Shown here one piece after another: positions 8,588 through 16,367 of a stretch of 64,000 nucleotides of DNA (its first letter is position 1; each line of letters opens with the position of its first letter). The stretch is taken from NCBI RefSeq assembly GCF_023721795.1, contig NZ_JAMQYE010000002.1, forward strand, positions 1 to 64,000, in the 5' to 3' direction. The position numbers and the translations under genes are program-made. The notes under the pieces were generated by a model. The model had not been told where the DNA came from. It did not search any database and saw only the letters and a program-made list of their open reading frames with translations. The DNA comes from Zeimonas sediminis (lineage in GTDB: Bacteria > Pseudomonadota > Gammaproteobacteria > Burkholderiales > Burkholderiaceae_E).

Positions 8588-10426
8588 ATGGTCGAGGCAG
8601 GCGACGCCGCGGTCGGCGCGGAGCGCGAACGACTCCAGGCCGGCCAGGCGGGCTTCGCGGCGGCAGCCGCGCTGCTGGTCTCCCTGTGGATGGCCGCGAT
8701 CGCCGCGCCTGCAGCCCACGGCCCGCTCGTCGCGGGCTGGCTGCTCGCGTCCGTGCTGGCGCTCGCCGCCACGTCCGCCGCGCTGCCCTCGCTGCGGCGG
8801 CTTCACGAAGCGCAACTCGCAGCGGCCGACCGCTTCGGCCGGCTGTCCGCCGCGCTGTCGGGCCTGGTGTCCGGCGCTGCCGGCACGCTGTTCCTTCCCT
8901 CGCTCCCCGGCCCGGGCCGCGCCGCGCTGAGCATCGCCGCCTGCGCCGGCCTGGCGGTGGCGATGACCTCGATCGGCCGCCAGGGGCCGGCGTTCAGGCT
9001 GCAGCTCGCCTGTTGCGCCGGCCAGTTCGCGCTGGCCTGGTGGCGGCTCGACACGCCGGGCACGGCCGGCGTCGCCGCCGCCTTCGCCGGCTTCGCGCTG
9101 CTGGCCGGATCGGCGTCGACCTCGGTCGACCGGCTGGGCCGCCGGGTGCTGGCGGCAGCGATCGAGAACCGCCGGCTGGCCGAGTCCCTGGCCAGGGCGC
9201 GCGACCGGGCCGTCGCCGCCGACCGCGCCAAGGCTCACTTCATCGCGGCGGCCAGCCACGACCTCCGCCAGCCGGCGGCCGCGCTGTCGCTCACCGCCAG
9301 CCTGCTGCGCCGGCAGGTCACCGACCCCGCCGTGGCCCCCGCGATGCAGGGCCTGGAGCGTTCGATCGCCGCGATGAACGAGCTTCTCGGCCAGTTGCTC
9401 GATCTCTCCCGGCTCGAGACCGGGCACGTCAAGGTCGAGACACGGCCGGTCGACATCGATGCGCTGGTCCAGGACCTGCTGCAGGAAGCCGCTCCGTCGG
9501 CGCGGGCGCGCGGGCTGCGCCTGCGCGCGATTCGCTGCGGCTGCGAGCTCGACTGCGACCCGGTGCTGGTGTCGCGGATGCTGCGCAACCTCGTCGACAA
9601 CGCGCTTCGCCATACCGCGCGCGGCGGCATCACGATCCGCGCACGCCCGGTACGCGCGCGCGCGGCGTCCGCCTGCGAGCCGTCCGCCTGCGAGCCGTCG
9701 GCCTTCGAGCTGTCGGCCTTCGAGCTGTCGGTGTCGGACACCGGCGCCGGCATTCCGGCCGAGCACCAAGGGCGGATCTTCGACGAGCACTACCAGGTCG
9801 CCGGCGAGCCGCAGCAGCGTGGCGGGCTGGGGCTCGGGCTGGCGATCGTGCGTCGCATCGCGGCCCTTCACGACGTGTCGATACGGCTGCGCTCGGCGCC
9901 GGGTCGCGGCAGCCGCTTCACGCTGCGCTTCGCGGGGGCGAGGTGGCGCCCGCTTCCGGCCCCCGGCGCGCCGGCCGCGCGCGAACCCTCCGTCCCCGGG
10001 AACCGGGGCGACCGGCCGATCGCCCCCGCATGCGGGCCGCAGCGCGGCGACCCCGCGCCCCTTGCCGGCCGCCGCCTGCTCCTCGTCGAGGACGACGTCG
10101 CCCTCGGCGATGCCTTCGCGCGGTGGCTCGAGGCGACCGGCTTCGAAGTCCTCAGGGCCGCGGATGCCGCAGGCGCCGCAGCGCTGATCGACGCTCCCGG
10201 TCGGATTGACGCGGCGATCTCGGACTTCCGGCTGCCCGGCGAGGTCGACGGCATCGCCGTGCTCGAACGGGTCTTGCGGCATCACCCCGCGGCGATCCGC
10301 GTACTGGTGAGCGGCGAGATCGATCCGGCCCTTTCCGACCGTGCGGCCGCGGCGGGGCTCACGCTCCTGTCAAAGCCCATGGAGCCGCGGCAGCTGGATC
10401 GCATACTCGGGCGAGGTGTCGGCTAG
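8588..10426 (+). CDS. Membrane hybrid sensor histidine kinase with C-terminal receiver
   Basis: A 612-residue hybrid kinase. The first about 175 residues hold several hydrophobic segments, likely a membrane sensor module with no recognised input domain. The HisKA box is SHDLRQP (His at about 223). The HATPase domain has N-box NLVDNALRH, G1 DTGAGIP and G2 GLGLGLAIV. A proline-rich linker leads to a receiver whose phospho-acceptor Asp is in ISDFRLPGE (about 547). Four tandem 15-bp repeats (9668-9727) insert about 20 residues between N-box and G1. There is no Hpt domain, so output probably passes through the receiver or to the regulator immediately downstream. The signal is unknown. Confidence 0.88.
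   Translation: MVEAGDAAVGAERERLQAGQAGFAAAAALLVSLWMAAIAAPAAHGPLVAGWLLASVLALAATSAALPSLRRLHEAQLAAADRFGRLSAALSGLVSGAAGTLFLPSLPGPGRAALSIAACAGLAVAMTSIGRQGPAFRLQLACCAGQFALAWWRLDTPGTAGVAAAFAGFALLAGSASTSVDRLGRRVLAAAIENRRLAESLARARDRAVAADRAKAHFIAAASHDLRQPAAALSLTASLLRRQVTDPAVAPAMQGLERSIAAMNELLGQLLDLSRLETGHVKVETRPVDIDALVQDLLQEAAPSARARGLRLRAIRCGCELDCDPVLVSRMLRNLVDNALRHTARGGITIRARPVRARAASACEPSACEPSAFELSAFELSVSDTGAGIPAEHQGRIFDEHYQVAGEPQQRGGLGLGLAIVRRIAALHDVSIRLRSAPGRGSRFTLRFAGARWRPLPAPGAPAAREPSVPGNRGDRPIAPACGPQRGDPAPLAGRRLLLVEDDVALGDAFARWLEATGFEVLRAADAAGAAALIDAPGRIDAAISDFRLPGEVDGIAVLERVLRHHPAAIRVLVSGEIDPALSDRAAAAGLTLLSKPMEPRQLDRILGRGVG
9668..9727 (+). repeat. Four 15-bp tandem repeats inside the kinase ATPase domain
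   Basis: Two copies of TCCGCCTGCGAGCCG are followed by two copies of TCGGCCTTCGAGCTG, encoding SACEP SACEP SAFEL SAFEL. The two halves differ by three substitutions, consistent with successive duplications. All copies are in frame within the Bergerat-fold ATPase, just before the G1 box. Confidence 0.9.
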
Positions 10427-10429
10427 AAT
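10424..10429 (+). promoter_or_regulatory. Candidate -10 element for the OmpR-type regulator
   Basis: TAGAAT overlaps the TAG stop codon of the upstream kinase (10424-10426) and lies 40 bases before the regulator start. No clear -35 is seen. It may give the regulator expression independent of the kinase gene. Confidence 0.35.
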
Positions 10430-10469
10430 CGGTCGCATCCTTACCCGAGCGACAAGGCTCCCACTCCGC

Positions 10470-11195
10470 ATGGCAGAACGCTTGCTCGTCGTCGACGACG
10501 AAGAGGACATCCGCGAACTCCTGGCCGACTACCTGAGCGGCTACGGCTTCGAGGTACGTACCGTCGGCAACGGCAGGCAGATGCGGGCGGCGCTGGAGGA
10601 GTCGCCGTGCGACCTCGTGCTGCTGGACCTGGGCCTTCCCGGGGAAGACGGCCTGACGCTGGCGCGCGAGCTGCGCGCGAATTCGAGTCTCGGCATCATC
10701 ATCGTGACCGGCAGGGGCCAGCCGGTCGACCGTATCATCGGCCTGGAAGTCGGCGCAGACGACTACATCGCCAAGCCCTTCGAGCTGCGCGAGCTCGTGG
10801 CGCGGGTGCGCAGCGTGCTTCGCCGCATCCACGCCGCCGCGCCTGCGGCGGCGCCCGCAGCCGAACCCGCCGACGACGCCCGCCTGCGATTCGACGGCTG
10901 GACCCTGGACCCGGCGGCCCGGTCGCTGCACCGGCCCGACCGCCAGCCGGTGTCGCTGACCACCGGCGAGTTCGACCTGCTGACTGCCTTCGCCCGCAAC
11001 CCGAACCGGGCTTTGTCCCGCGACGAGCTGATGGACATGATCCATCATCGCGAGGCCGGTCCCTACGATCGTTCGATCGACGTGCAGGTGGGCCGCCTGC
11101 GGCGCAAGATCGAGCGCGATCCGGCCCGGCCGGAGATGATCAAGTCGGTCCGGGGCGTCGGGTACATCTTCGCCCCTCGCGTCTGCCAGGAGTGA
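10470..11195 (+). CDS. OmpR/PhoB-family response regulator
   Basis: A 241-residue DNA-binding regulator. The receiver (1-120) has the acidic pair in VVDDEED, the phospho-acceptor in LVLLDLGLPGEDG and the conserved Lys in IAKPFELREL. An Ala/Pro-rich linker leads to a winged-helix Trans_reg_C domain ending VRGVGYIFAP. It lies between two hybrid kinases and ends 10 bases before the second one, so either could be its phosphodonor. Target promoters are unknown; the helically phased AACGG repeats at 14275-14299 are one candidate (inferred). Confidence 0.92.
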   Translation: MAERLLVVDDEEDIRELLADYLSGYGFEVRTVGNGRQMRAALEESPCDLVLLDLGLPGEDGLTLARELRANSSLGIIIVTGRGQPVDRIIGLEVGADDYIAKPFELRELVARVRSVLRRIHAAAPAAAPAAEPADDARLRFDGWTLDPAARSLHRPDRQPVSLTTGEFDLLTAFARNPNRALSRDELMDMIHHREAGPYDRSIDVQVGRLRRKIERDPARPEMIKSVRGVGYIFAPRVCQE

Positions 11196-11205
11196 GCTCC
11201 GCCCC

Positions 11206-13320
11206 ATGAAACCCGGCTCGATCGCCCTTCCCGGCCTGTTCGAGAGAATCTTCCGCACGGCGGCCGACGCGCTGGTGGTCATCGACGGCGACGGGCGGAT
11301 CCGGCTCGCGAACCTGCAGGCCGAGCGCCTGTTCGGCCACGACGCCGAGTCGCTGCTCGCGCTGTCCATCGAGGACCTGATCCCGCAACGCTTCCGCGAA
11401 AACCATCGACGCTATCGGCAGCATTACGGCCGCCGGCCGGAATCCCGGCCGATGGGCATGAACCTGGCGCTGCTCGGCCTGCATCGCGACGGCCACGAGT
11501 TCCCGGTCGAGGTCAGCCTCAGCCCCTTCCCGCTCGACGACGAGACGCTGATCTGCGCGAACATCCGCGACGTGGCCGAGCTTCAGCGCGCGCGCGAGCT
11601 GGCCGTTCACGCGCGGCAGGCCACCGCGATCGCCGAGTTCGGCCGGCTAGCCTTGGCGAGCAAGGACACCGGCGCCCTGGAGCGCGAGGCATGCCGGCTG
11701 GCGGTGCTCCACCTCGACGCCACGCGGGCGCTGATCGTGATGCGCGATGCCGCCCGCCGGGAGCCGCGGGTGGTCGAGTCGATCGGCTTCGAGCCGGAGC
11801 GCCTCGACGCCGCCCTCGCGATGATCGCCGAACGCTGGCAGCGCGACGGCGACCTGCCGATGGACGAACCGATCCTGCTCGACCAGCCCGAAGCCGGCGC
11901 CGGCCGGCGCGCCGGCGCGGCACGGCCGGACCGGCCGGTGGCCCCGCAGCCGCCGGGGACCGCGATCTCGCATCCGGGCGCGCGGTCCACAACCGGCCTG
12001 ATGCTCTGCGCGATCCCCGGCGAGGACGGCGCGGTCGGCCTGATCGGCGCCTGCGCCGCCGGCCGCCGCAACTTCGCGCGCGACGACGCGAGCTTCCTGC
12101 AGGCGCTCGGGAACACGCTGGGCGCCGTGCTCCAGCGCGAGAGCACCGAGGCCAGGCTGTTCCAGTCGCAGCGGCTGGAGGCGCTGGGCCAGCTCACCGG
12201 CGGCGTGGCGCACGACTTCAACAACCTGCTGACCGTCGTCTCGGGCAACCTGCAGATGCTCGAGGAGCGGCTCGACGACCCCTTCTCCCAGAAGTTGGCG
12301 AAGGCCGCGCTGCGCGCGACCGCGCGCGGCGCCGACCTGACCCGCAAGCTGCTGGCCTTCTCGCGCAGGCAGACGCTGCAGCCCCGCGCGATCGACGTCG
12401 CGCAGTTGCTCGACTCGCTGGCCGACGTGCTCAGGCGCACGCTGGGCGCGAACATCGACGTGCGGACCGCCTGCGACGAGGGCCTGCCGCCCGCCAAGGC
12501 CGACCCCGGCATGCTCGACACCGCGCTGCTCAACCTCGCGGTCAACGCGCGCGACGCCATGCCCGACGGCGGACGACTGACGCTGCAGGCGCAGCTCGAG
12601 CACCTGGACGCCGACTACGCCGGCCGTCACGCCGAGGTCGCGCCGGGCGAATACGTCGAGATTTCCGTCAGCGACAACGGCACCGGCATGCCGCCCGAGG
12701 TGCTGGCCCGCGCCTTCGAGCCCTTCTTCACGACCAAGGATCACGGGAAGGGCAGCGGCCTGGGCCTCAGCCTGGTCTACGGCTTCGTCAAGCAGTCGGG
12801 CGGGCACATCGCCGTCTACAGCGAGCCGGGCATGGGCACCACGATCCGCCTCTACCTGCCGATCGCCGACGAGGGCGCGACCCGGGCCAGCCGGCCCGCC
12901 CCCGCCGAGATCCGCGGCGGCGACGAGACGATCCTCGTTGTCGAGGACGACGATGCGGTGCGTGAGGTGGCCACAGGCTTCCTGAAGCGGCTCGGTTACC
13001 GGGTGCTCGAGGCGGCCGACGCGCGCCGGGCGCTGGCCCTGATCGAGGGCGAGTCGACGGTCGACCTGCTGTTCACCGACGTCGTGCTGCGCGGCGAGGT
13101 CAACGGCCCTGAGCTGGCCCGCCAGGCCGTGCGGCTCAGGCCCGGCCTGAAGGTGCTGTACACCTCGGGCTACCCGCGCAACGCCCTTCCGATGCAGGGG
13201 GAGCTCGACGGCAGCATCGAGCTGCTGAGCAAACCCTATCCGATCGCGCAGCTGGCCCGGATGCTGCGGCGCACGCTGGACGAATCTCCGCTGCCAACGC
13301 AAGAAGGCCCGGCTCGCTGA
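11206..13320 (+). CDS. PAS-GAF hybrid histidine kinase with receiver
   Basis: A 704-residue soluble hybrid kinase with no transmembrane segment. An N-terminal PAS domain (about 8-125) is followed by a GAF-like region (about 145-310). The HisKA box reads GGVAHDFNNLLT, typical of the HDFNN kinase subclass. The HATPase domain has NARDAMPDGG, DNGTGMPPE and GSGLGLSLV. A C-terminal receiver has its Asp in LLFTDVVLRGE. The PAS resembles the heme/redox sensor type seen in FixL-like kinases, but bound cofactor cannot be told from sequence alone. It is translationally close to the regulator upstream (10-bp gap, CAGGAG ribosome site). Confidence 0.9.
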   Translation: MKPGSIALPGLFERIFRTAADALVVIDGDGRIRLANLQAERLFGHDAESLLALSIEDLIPQRFRENHRRYRQHYGRRPESRPMGMNLALLGLHRDGHEFPVEVSLSPFPLDDETLICANIRDVAELQRARELAVHARQATAIAEFGRLALASKDTGALEREACRLAVLHLDATRALIVMRDAARREPRVVESIGFEPERLDAALAMIAERWQRDGDLPMDEPILLDQPEAGAGRRAGAARPDRPVAPQPPGTAISHPGARSTTGLMLCAIPGEDGAVGLIGACAAGRRNFARDDASFLQALGNTLGAVLQRESTEARLFQSQRLEALGQLTGGVAHDFNNLLTVVSGNLQMLEERLDDPFSQKLAKAALRATARGADLTRKLLAFSRRQTLQPRAIDVAQLLDSLADVLRRTLGANIDVRTACDEGLPPAKADPGMLDTALLNLAVNARDAMPDGGRLTLQAQLEHLDADYAGRHAEVAPGEYVEISVSDNGTGMPPEVLARAFEPFFTTKDHGKGSGLGLSLVYGFVKQSGGHIAVYSEPGMGTTIRLYLPIADEGATRASRPAPAEIRGGDETILVVEDDDAVREVATGFLKRLGYRVLEAADARRALALIEGESTVDLLFTDVVLRGEVNGPELARQAVRLRPGLKVLYTSGYPRNALPMQGELDGSIELLSKPYPIAQLARMLRRTLDESPLPTQEGPAR

Positions 13321-13328
13321 GCCGGGCC
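13306..13328. terminator. Hairpin terminator overlapping the kinase stop codon
   Basis: GGCCCGGCTC (13306-13315), loop GCT, GAGCCGGGCC (13319-13328): a perfect 10-bp stem containing the kinase TGA stop (13318-13320). AAGAA on its left becomes TTCTT on the minus strand, so it is better formed as the intrinsic terminator of the convergent FNR-like gene and may serve both. Confidence 0.68.
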
Positions 13329-13407
13329 CGGAAACGAAGCGCCACGCTGCGCCCCCGCGCGCGCCGGCTGGGGGCGGCCCGAACCGCCCCGCCCGGCGAC
13401 CGCCGGA

Positions 13408-14181
13408 TCAGGCGCCGACTTCGCGGCGGCTGTCGACCCGGCCGATCACCGCCTTCAGCGCGCACATCTCGACGATCGTGATCTCGCGATTGCGCACCGC
13501 GATCAGTCCCTCGGACTGGAAGCGCGACAGGATCCGGCTGACCGTTTCGAGCTTCAGGCCGAGCAGGCTGCCGATTTCCTCGCGCGTCATGCGCAGCAGG
13601 AACTGGGTGGCCGACCAGCCGCGCGCGGCGAGCCGCTTCGAAAGGTTCAGCAGGAAGGCGGCGAGGCGTTCCTCGGCGCGCATGGAACCGAGCAGCAGCA
13701 TCAGCGAACGCTCGCGCTGGATCTCGCCGGCGAGCAGCTTGAAGAGCTCGCGCTGAAGCGCCGGCTCGCGGCTGGCCAGCGCGTCGAGTTCCTCGAACGG
13801 GATCTCGACGACCTCGCTGTCCTCGAGCGCGATCGCGTCGCCGCCGCAGGCCTCGGAACCGACGCTGTCCAGCCCCAGCACCTCGCCGGCCATGTGAAAG
13901 CCGGTCACCTGCTCGCGCCCGTCCTCGGTCAGCAGGACGGTCTTGAAGGAACCGGCCCGGATGCCGTGCAGCGCGTGAAACGGCGCGCCGGCATGGAACA
14001 GGTACTCGCCGCGCCGGACCCGGCGCCGGGTGCCGCCGACCCGCATCAGCAGCGGCTCGAGCGCCGACATGCCACCGACCCCGGCGTCCGTGACCGAGCG
14101 GCCGGCGCGCGAGGCCGCGGCGGCGTGGCGCGCGGCGATTGCGGGGCTCTGGCTTGCGGTGGTGGCGGTCGTCTGGCTCAT
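13408..14181 (-). CDS. FNR-family transcription regulator lacking Fe-S cysteines
   Basis: A 257-residue Crp/Fnr regulator strongly FNR-like in its core: VTGFHMAGEVLGLDSVGS in the sensory fold, EIPFEELD, the dimer helix and the recognition helix LETVSRILSRFQ with the FNR-type E-x-x-S-R triad (E212, S215, R216). E. coli FNR binds [4Fe-4S] with three N-terminal cysteines plus one before EIPFE. Here the N-terminus has no cysteine and the fourth position is Val (VVEIPFE). Only C112 and C240 exist, at non-ligand positions. The start is secure: AGGGAGG precedes the ATG. It likely binds TTGAT-type half-sites but cannot sense oxygen the FNR way. Confidence 0.88.
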   Translation of the reverse strand: MSQTTATTASQSPAIAARHAAAASRAGRSVTDAGVGGMSALEPLLMRVGGTRRRVRRGEYLFHAGAPFHALHGIRAGSFKTVLLTEDGREQVTGFHMAGEVLGLDSVGSEACGGDAIALEDSEVVEIPFEELDALASREPALQRELFKLLAGEIQRERSLMLLLGSMRAEERLAAFLLNLSKRLAARGWSATQFLLRMTREEIGSLLGLKLETVSRILSRFQSEGLIAVRNREITIVEMCALKAVIGRVDSRREVGA

Positions 14182-14274
14182 CGTGGGCCTCCCTCTGGCT
14201 TTTCTGTCGTAATTCAATGAATCGTCAGGAAGGAAATCTACCGATGCGCGCTGCCGGTTCGATTGCACGGCCGA

Positions 14275-14299
14275 AACGGTCGGTAACGGTTTGTAACGG
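14275..14299. promoter_or_regulatory. Three AACGG direct repeats with 10-bp phasing
   Basis: AACGG occurs at 14275-14279, 14285-14289 and 14295-14299, exactly 10 bp apart, within the 198-bp region between the divergent FNR-like gene and the mgtC-type gene. The wider unit is (A/T)AACGG(T). Direct repeats on one helix face are typical of OmpR/PhoB-type or activator binding. The binding protein is unknown. Confidence 0.4.
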
Positions 14300-14379
14300 C
14301 ATGCCGGAGACTTTCGAGCGATCGCGCATTGACCGGGATCATCGTTCGTACGCCCGCCGACCGGCGATACTTGATCGCG

Positions 14380-15678
14380 ATGGAATTTTCCGAACTGATC
14401 CAGCTGCGTTTCGGCGAGCATCCCGAACCCGGGTTGCTGCGCACCTTCGCGATCGCGCTCGCGATCGGGCTGCTGATCGGCCTCGAAAGAGAGCGCCACG
14501 CCGAGCCGATCGCGGGGCTGCGGACCTTCGCGCTGACAGGATTGCTCGGCGCGGTTTCGGCGATGCTGTCGGAGATGTACGGCTTCCCGTGGCTGCTGGC
14601 CACGGGGCTGTTCGCGGTCGGCGCGATGACCGTCGTCGCCCACGTGCACGACCGGGCCGCGCAGGCCGATCCGGGCACGACCACGACGGTGGCGATCATG
14701 CTGTGCTTCGCGCTCGGGGCGATGGTCTGGCGCGGCTACGCCGAGGCGGCCGCGCCGCTCGCGATCGTCACGACCGCGCTGCTCTACTTCAAGCCCGAGC
14801 TGAAGGGAATCACCGAGGGGCTCGGCCGGCGCGACCTGGTCTCGATCCTGCAGTTCGGCGCGCTCAGCCTGATCATCCTCCCGGTGGTGCCCGACCAGGG
14901 CTACGGCCCGCACGGCGCGCTGAACCCGCACCGCATCTGGCTGATGGTGGTGCTGATCTCCGGCGTGAGCCTGGCCGGCTACCTGGCCCTGCGCGTCGTC
15001 GGTCCCCGGCACGGCGCGCCGCTGGTCGGCCTGCTCGGCGGCCTGGTTTCCTCCACCGCGACCACGCTGATGTACGCGCGCGAGGCGCGCGACACCGGCG
15101 ACGATCCGCGCGTGCCGGCGCTGGTCGTGCTGCTGGCCTGCTCGGTCGTGTTCGGCCGGCTCGCGGTGCTGTGCGTTGCCACCGCCCCTGCCCTGCTGCC
15201 GGCGCTCTGGCCGCTGCTGGTGGCCGGGGCGTTTCCGCTTCTGGTCGCCGCAGCGCTGGCGTGGCGCGGCATGCGGACACAGGACCTGCCGCCGGTGCCG
15301 GACGTTCGCAACCCGACCGAGCTGCGGACGTCCCTGTCCTTCGGCGCGCTGTACGCGCTGGTGCTTCTCCTGGCCGCGATCCTGTCGGCCGAGCTCGGCG
15401 CCGGCGGACTGTACGCGCTGGCCGCGGTCTCGGGCCTGACCGACGTCGACGCGATCGCGCTGTCCGGCATGCAGCTGCTCGGGCTCGACCAGATCGGGAC
15501 CGCCGAGGCGGTCACCGTGATCGGACTGGCGGCGCTCTCGAACACCGTGCTGAAGGCCGCGACCGCGGTCGCGATCGGCGGTCGCGCGCTCGGCCGCCGG
15601 ATCCTCGGCGGCTTCGCGGGCAGCGCGGCGGCGCTCGTCGCGGCGATCGCGTGGACGCAAGCGACGCTGGCGCCCTGA
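14380..15678 (+). CDS. MgtC/SapB N-terminal and DUF4010 membrane protein
   Basis: A 432-residue integral membrane protein. The MgtC/SapB-type N-terminal domain (about 15-140) carries GLLIGLERER and the TGLLGAVSAML helix. A DUF4010 domain of several more helices (about 165-425) follows, with the signature GLVSSTATTLMYA and GLTDVDAIALS. MgtC proteins act in magnesium-limited and acid stress survival, but this fused family is uncharacterised. ATG 14380 is preferred to an upstream ATG because the helices begin just after it. No Shine-Dalgarno is visible; GATACT (14366-14371) lies 8 bases upstream, so the mRNA may be leaderless. Confidence 0.85.
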   Translation: MEFSELIQLRFGEHPEPGLLRTFAIALAIGLLIGLERERHAEPIAGLRTFALTGLLGAVSAMLSEMYGFPWLLATGLFAVGAMTVVAHVHDRAAQADPGTTTTVAIMLCFALGAMVWRGYAEAAAPLAIVTTALLYFKPELKGITEGLGRRDLVSILQFGALSLIILPVVPDQGYGPHGALNPHRIWLMVVLISGVSLAGYLALRVVGPRHGAPLVGLLGGLVSSTATTLMYAREARDTGDDPRVPALVVLLACSVVFGRLAVLCVATAPALLPALWPLLVAGAFPLLVAAALAWRGMRTQDLPPVPDVRNPTELRTSLSFGALYALVLLLAAILSAELGAGGLYALAAVSGLTDVDAIALSGMQLLGLDQIGTAEAVTVIGLAALSNTVLKAATAVAIGGRALGRRILGGFAGSAAALVAAIAWTQATLAP

Positions 15679-15727
15679 GAGGCCGTCCCGGAATCCCCCG
15701 CCGGCCGGCCGGACCCGCACGGACCGA

Positions 15728-15768
15728 TTGCCTTGAATCAACACGAGAGCCCCGCTCTGGCCTAGGAT
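15728..15768 (+). promoter_or_regulatory. uspA promoter with FNR-like box at about -41.5
   Basis: TTGCC-TTGA-ATCAA (15728-15741) matches 8 of 10 defined positions of the FNR consensus TTGAT-N4-ATCAA. A -10 element TAGGAT lies at 15763-15768, giving a predicted start near 15775-15776. The box centre (15734.5) is then about 41 bp upstream, the class II activator position. There is no -35 hexamer, as expected for an activator-dependent promoter. AGAGC-CCC-GCTCT lies between the two. The leader to the uspA ATG is about 72 bases. Confidence 0.6.
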
Positions 15769-15846
15769 TGCACCCTGACGGCGGCTGAAATCTCGCGGCC
15801 CGATCCGAAGCATCCCGATAACACGACACGATGGAGAGCTGAAAAG

Positions 15847-16290
15847 ATGTACAAACACATCCTGGTTCCGACCGACGGATCGGATCTGTCCAACGAGGCC
15901 GTGGCCAAGGCCATCCAGTTCGCGAAGGAAACCGGCGCGAAGCTGACCATCCTTCACGTGATGCCCGAGTACATCCCGCCGGCCTTCGCCGAGTTCCCGG
16001 CCGCCGGGCAGGCCTCGTTCGCCGAATTCATGAAGGCCACCGAGGAGACCGCCAAGACGGTGCTCGGCGCCGCGCAGAAGTCGTCCGAGGACGCCGGCGT
16101 GGCCTGCGAAACGGTTTCGATCCGCCACACGCAGCCGTACCGGGCGATCATCGACCTGGCGCGCGACAAGGCCTGCGACCTGATCTTCATGTCCTCGCAC
16201 GGACGCCGCGGGCTGAGCGCGCTGGTGCTCGGCAGCGAGACCAACAAGGTGCTGACGCACTCGAGCATCCCGGTGCTGGTCTTCCGGTGA
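15847..16290 (+). CDS. uspA: Universal stress protein UspA
   Basis: A 147-residue single-domain Usp. The N-terminal strand KHILVPTDGS has the adenine-binding Asp, and the C-terminal nucleotide loop HGRRGLSALVLGSET fits G-2x-G-9x-G-S. The family responds to growth arrest, low oxygen and other stress. The ribosome site GGAGA lies at proper distance. It has its own promoter with an FNR-like box and its own terminator (16327-16357), so it is probably monocistronic and a candidate target of the nearby FNR-family regulator. Confidence 0.93.
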   Translation: MYKHILVPTDGSDLSNEAVAKAIQFAKETGAKLTILHVMPEYIPPAFAEFPAAGQASFAEFMKATEETAKTVLGAAQKSSEDAGVACETVSIRHTQPYRAIIDLARDKACDLIFMSSHGRRGLSALVLGSETNKVLTHSSIPVLVFR

Positions 16291-16326
16291 TCGATCTTCC
16301 GCGCGCCAGGCGGCGCGCCGACACGG

Positions 16327-16357
16327 ACGGCCGGCCGCGCGCCGGCCGTTCTTCTTT
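16327..16357 (+). terminator. Intrinsic terminator of uspA
   Basis: A 9-bp perfect stem ACGGCCGGC / GCCGGCCGT with a 5-base loop is followed by TTCTTCTTT. It ends 10 bases before the start of the next gene. Confidence 0.82.
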
Positions 16358-16367
16358 GGGCGCGACC

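Noticed and set aside
14371-14384. TTGAT-CGCG-ATGGA, an 8 of 10 FNR-like match over the mgtC start
   Set aside because: Three of the matching bases are the ATG and second codon, so the match is likely chance; its position would be inside the coding start.
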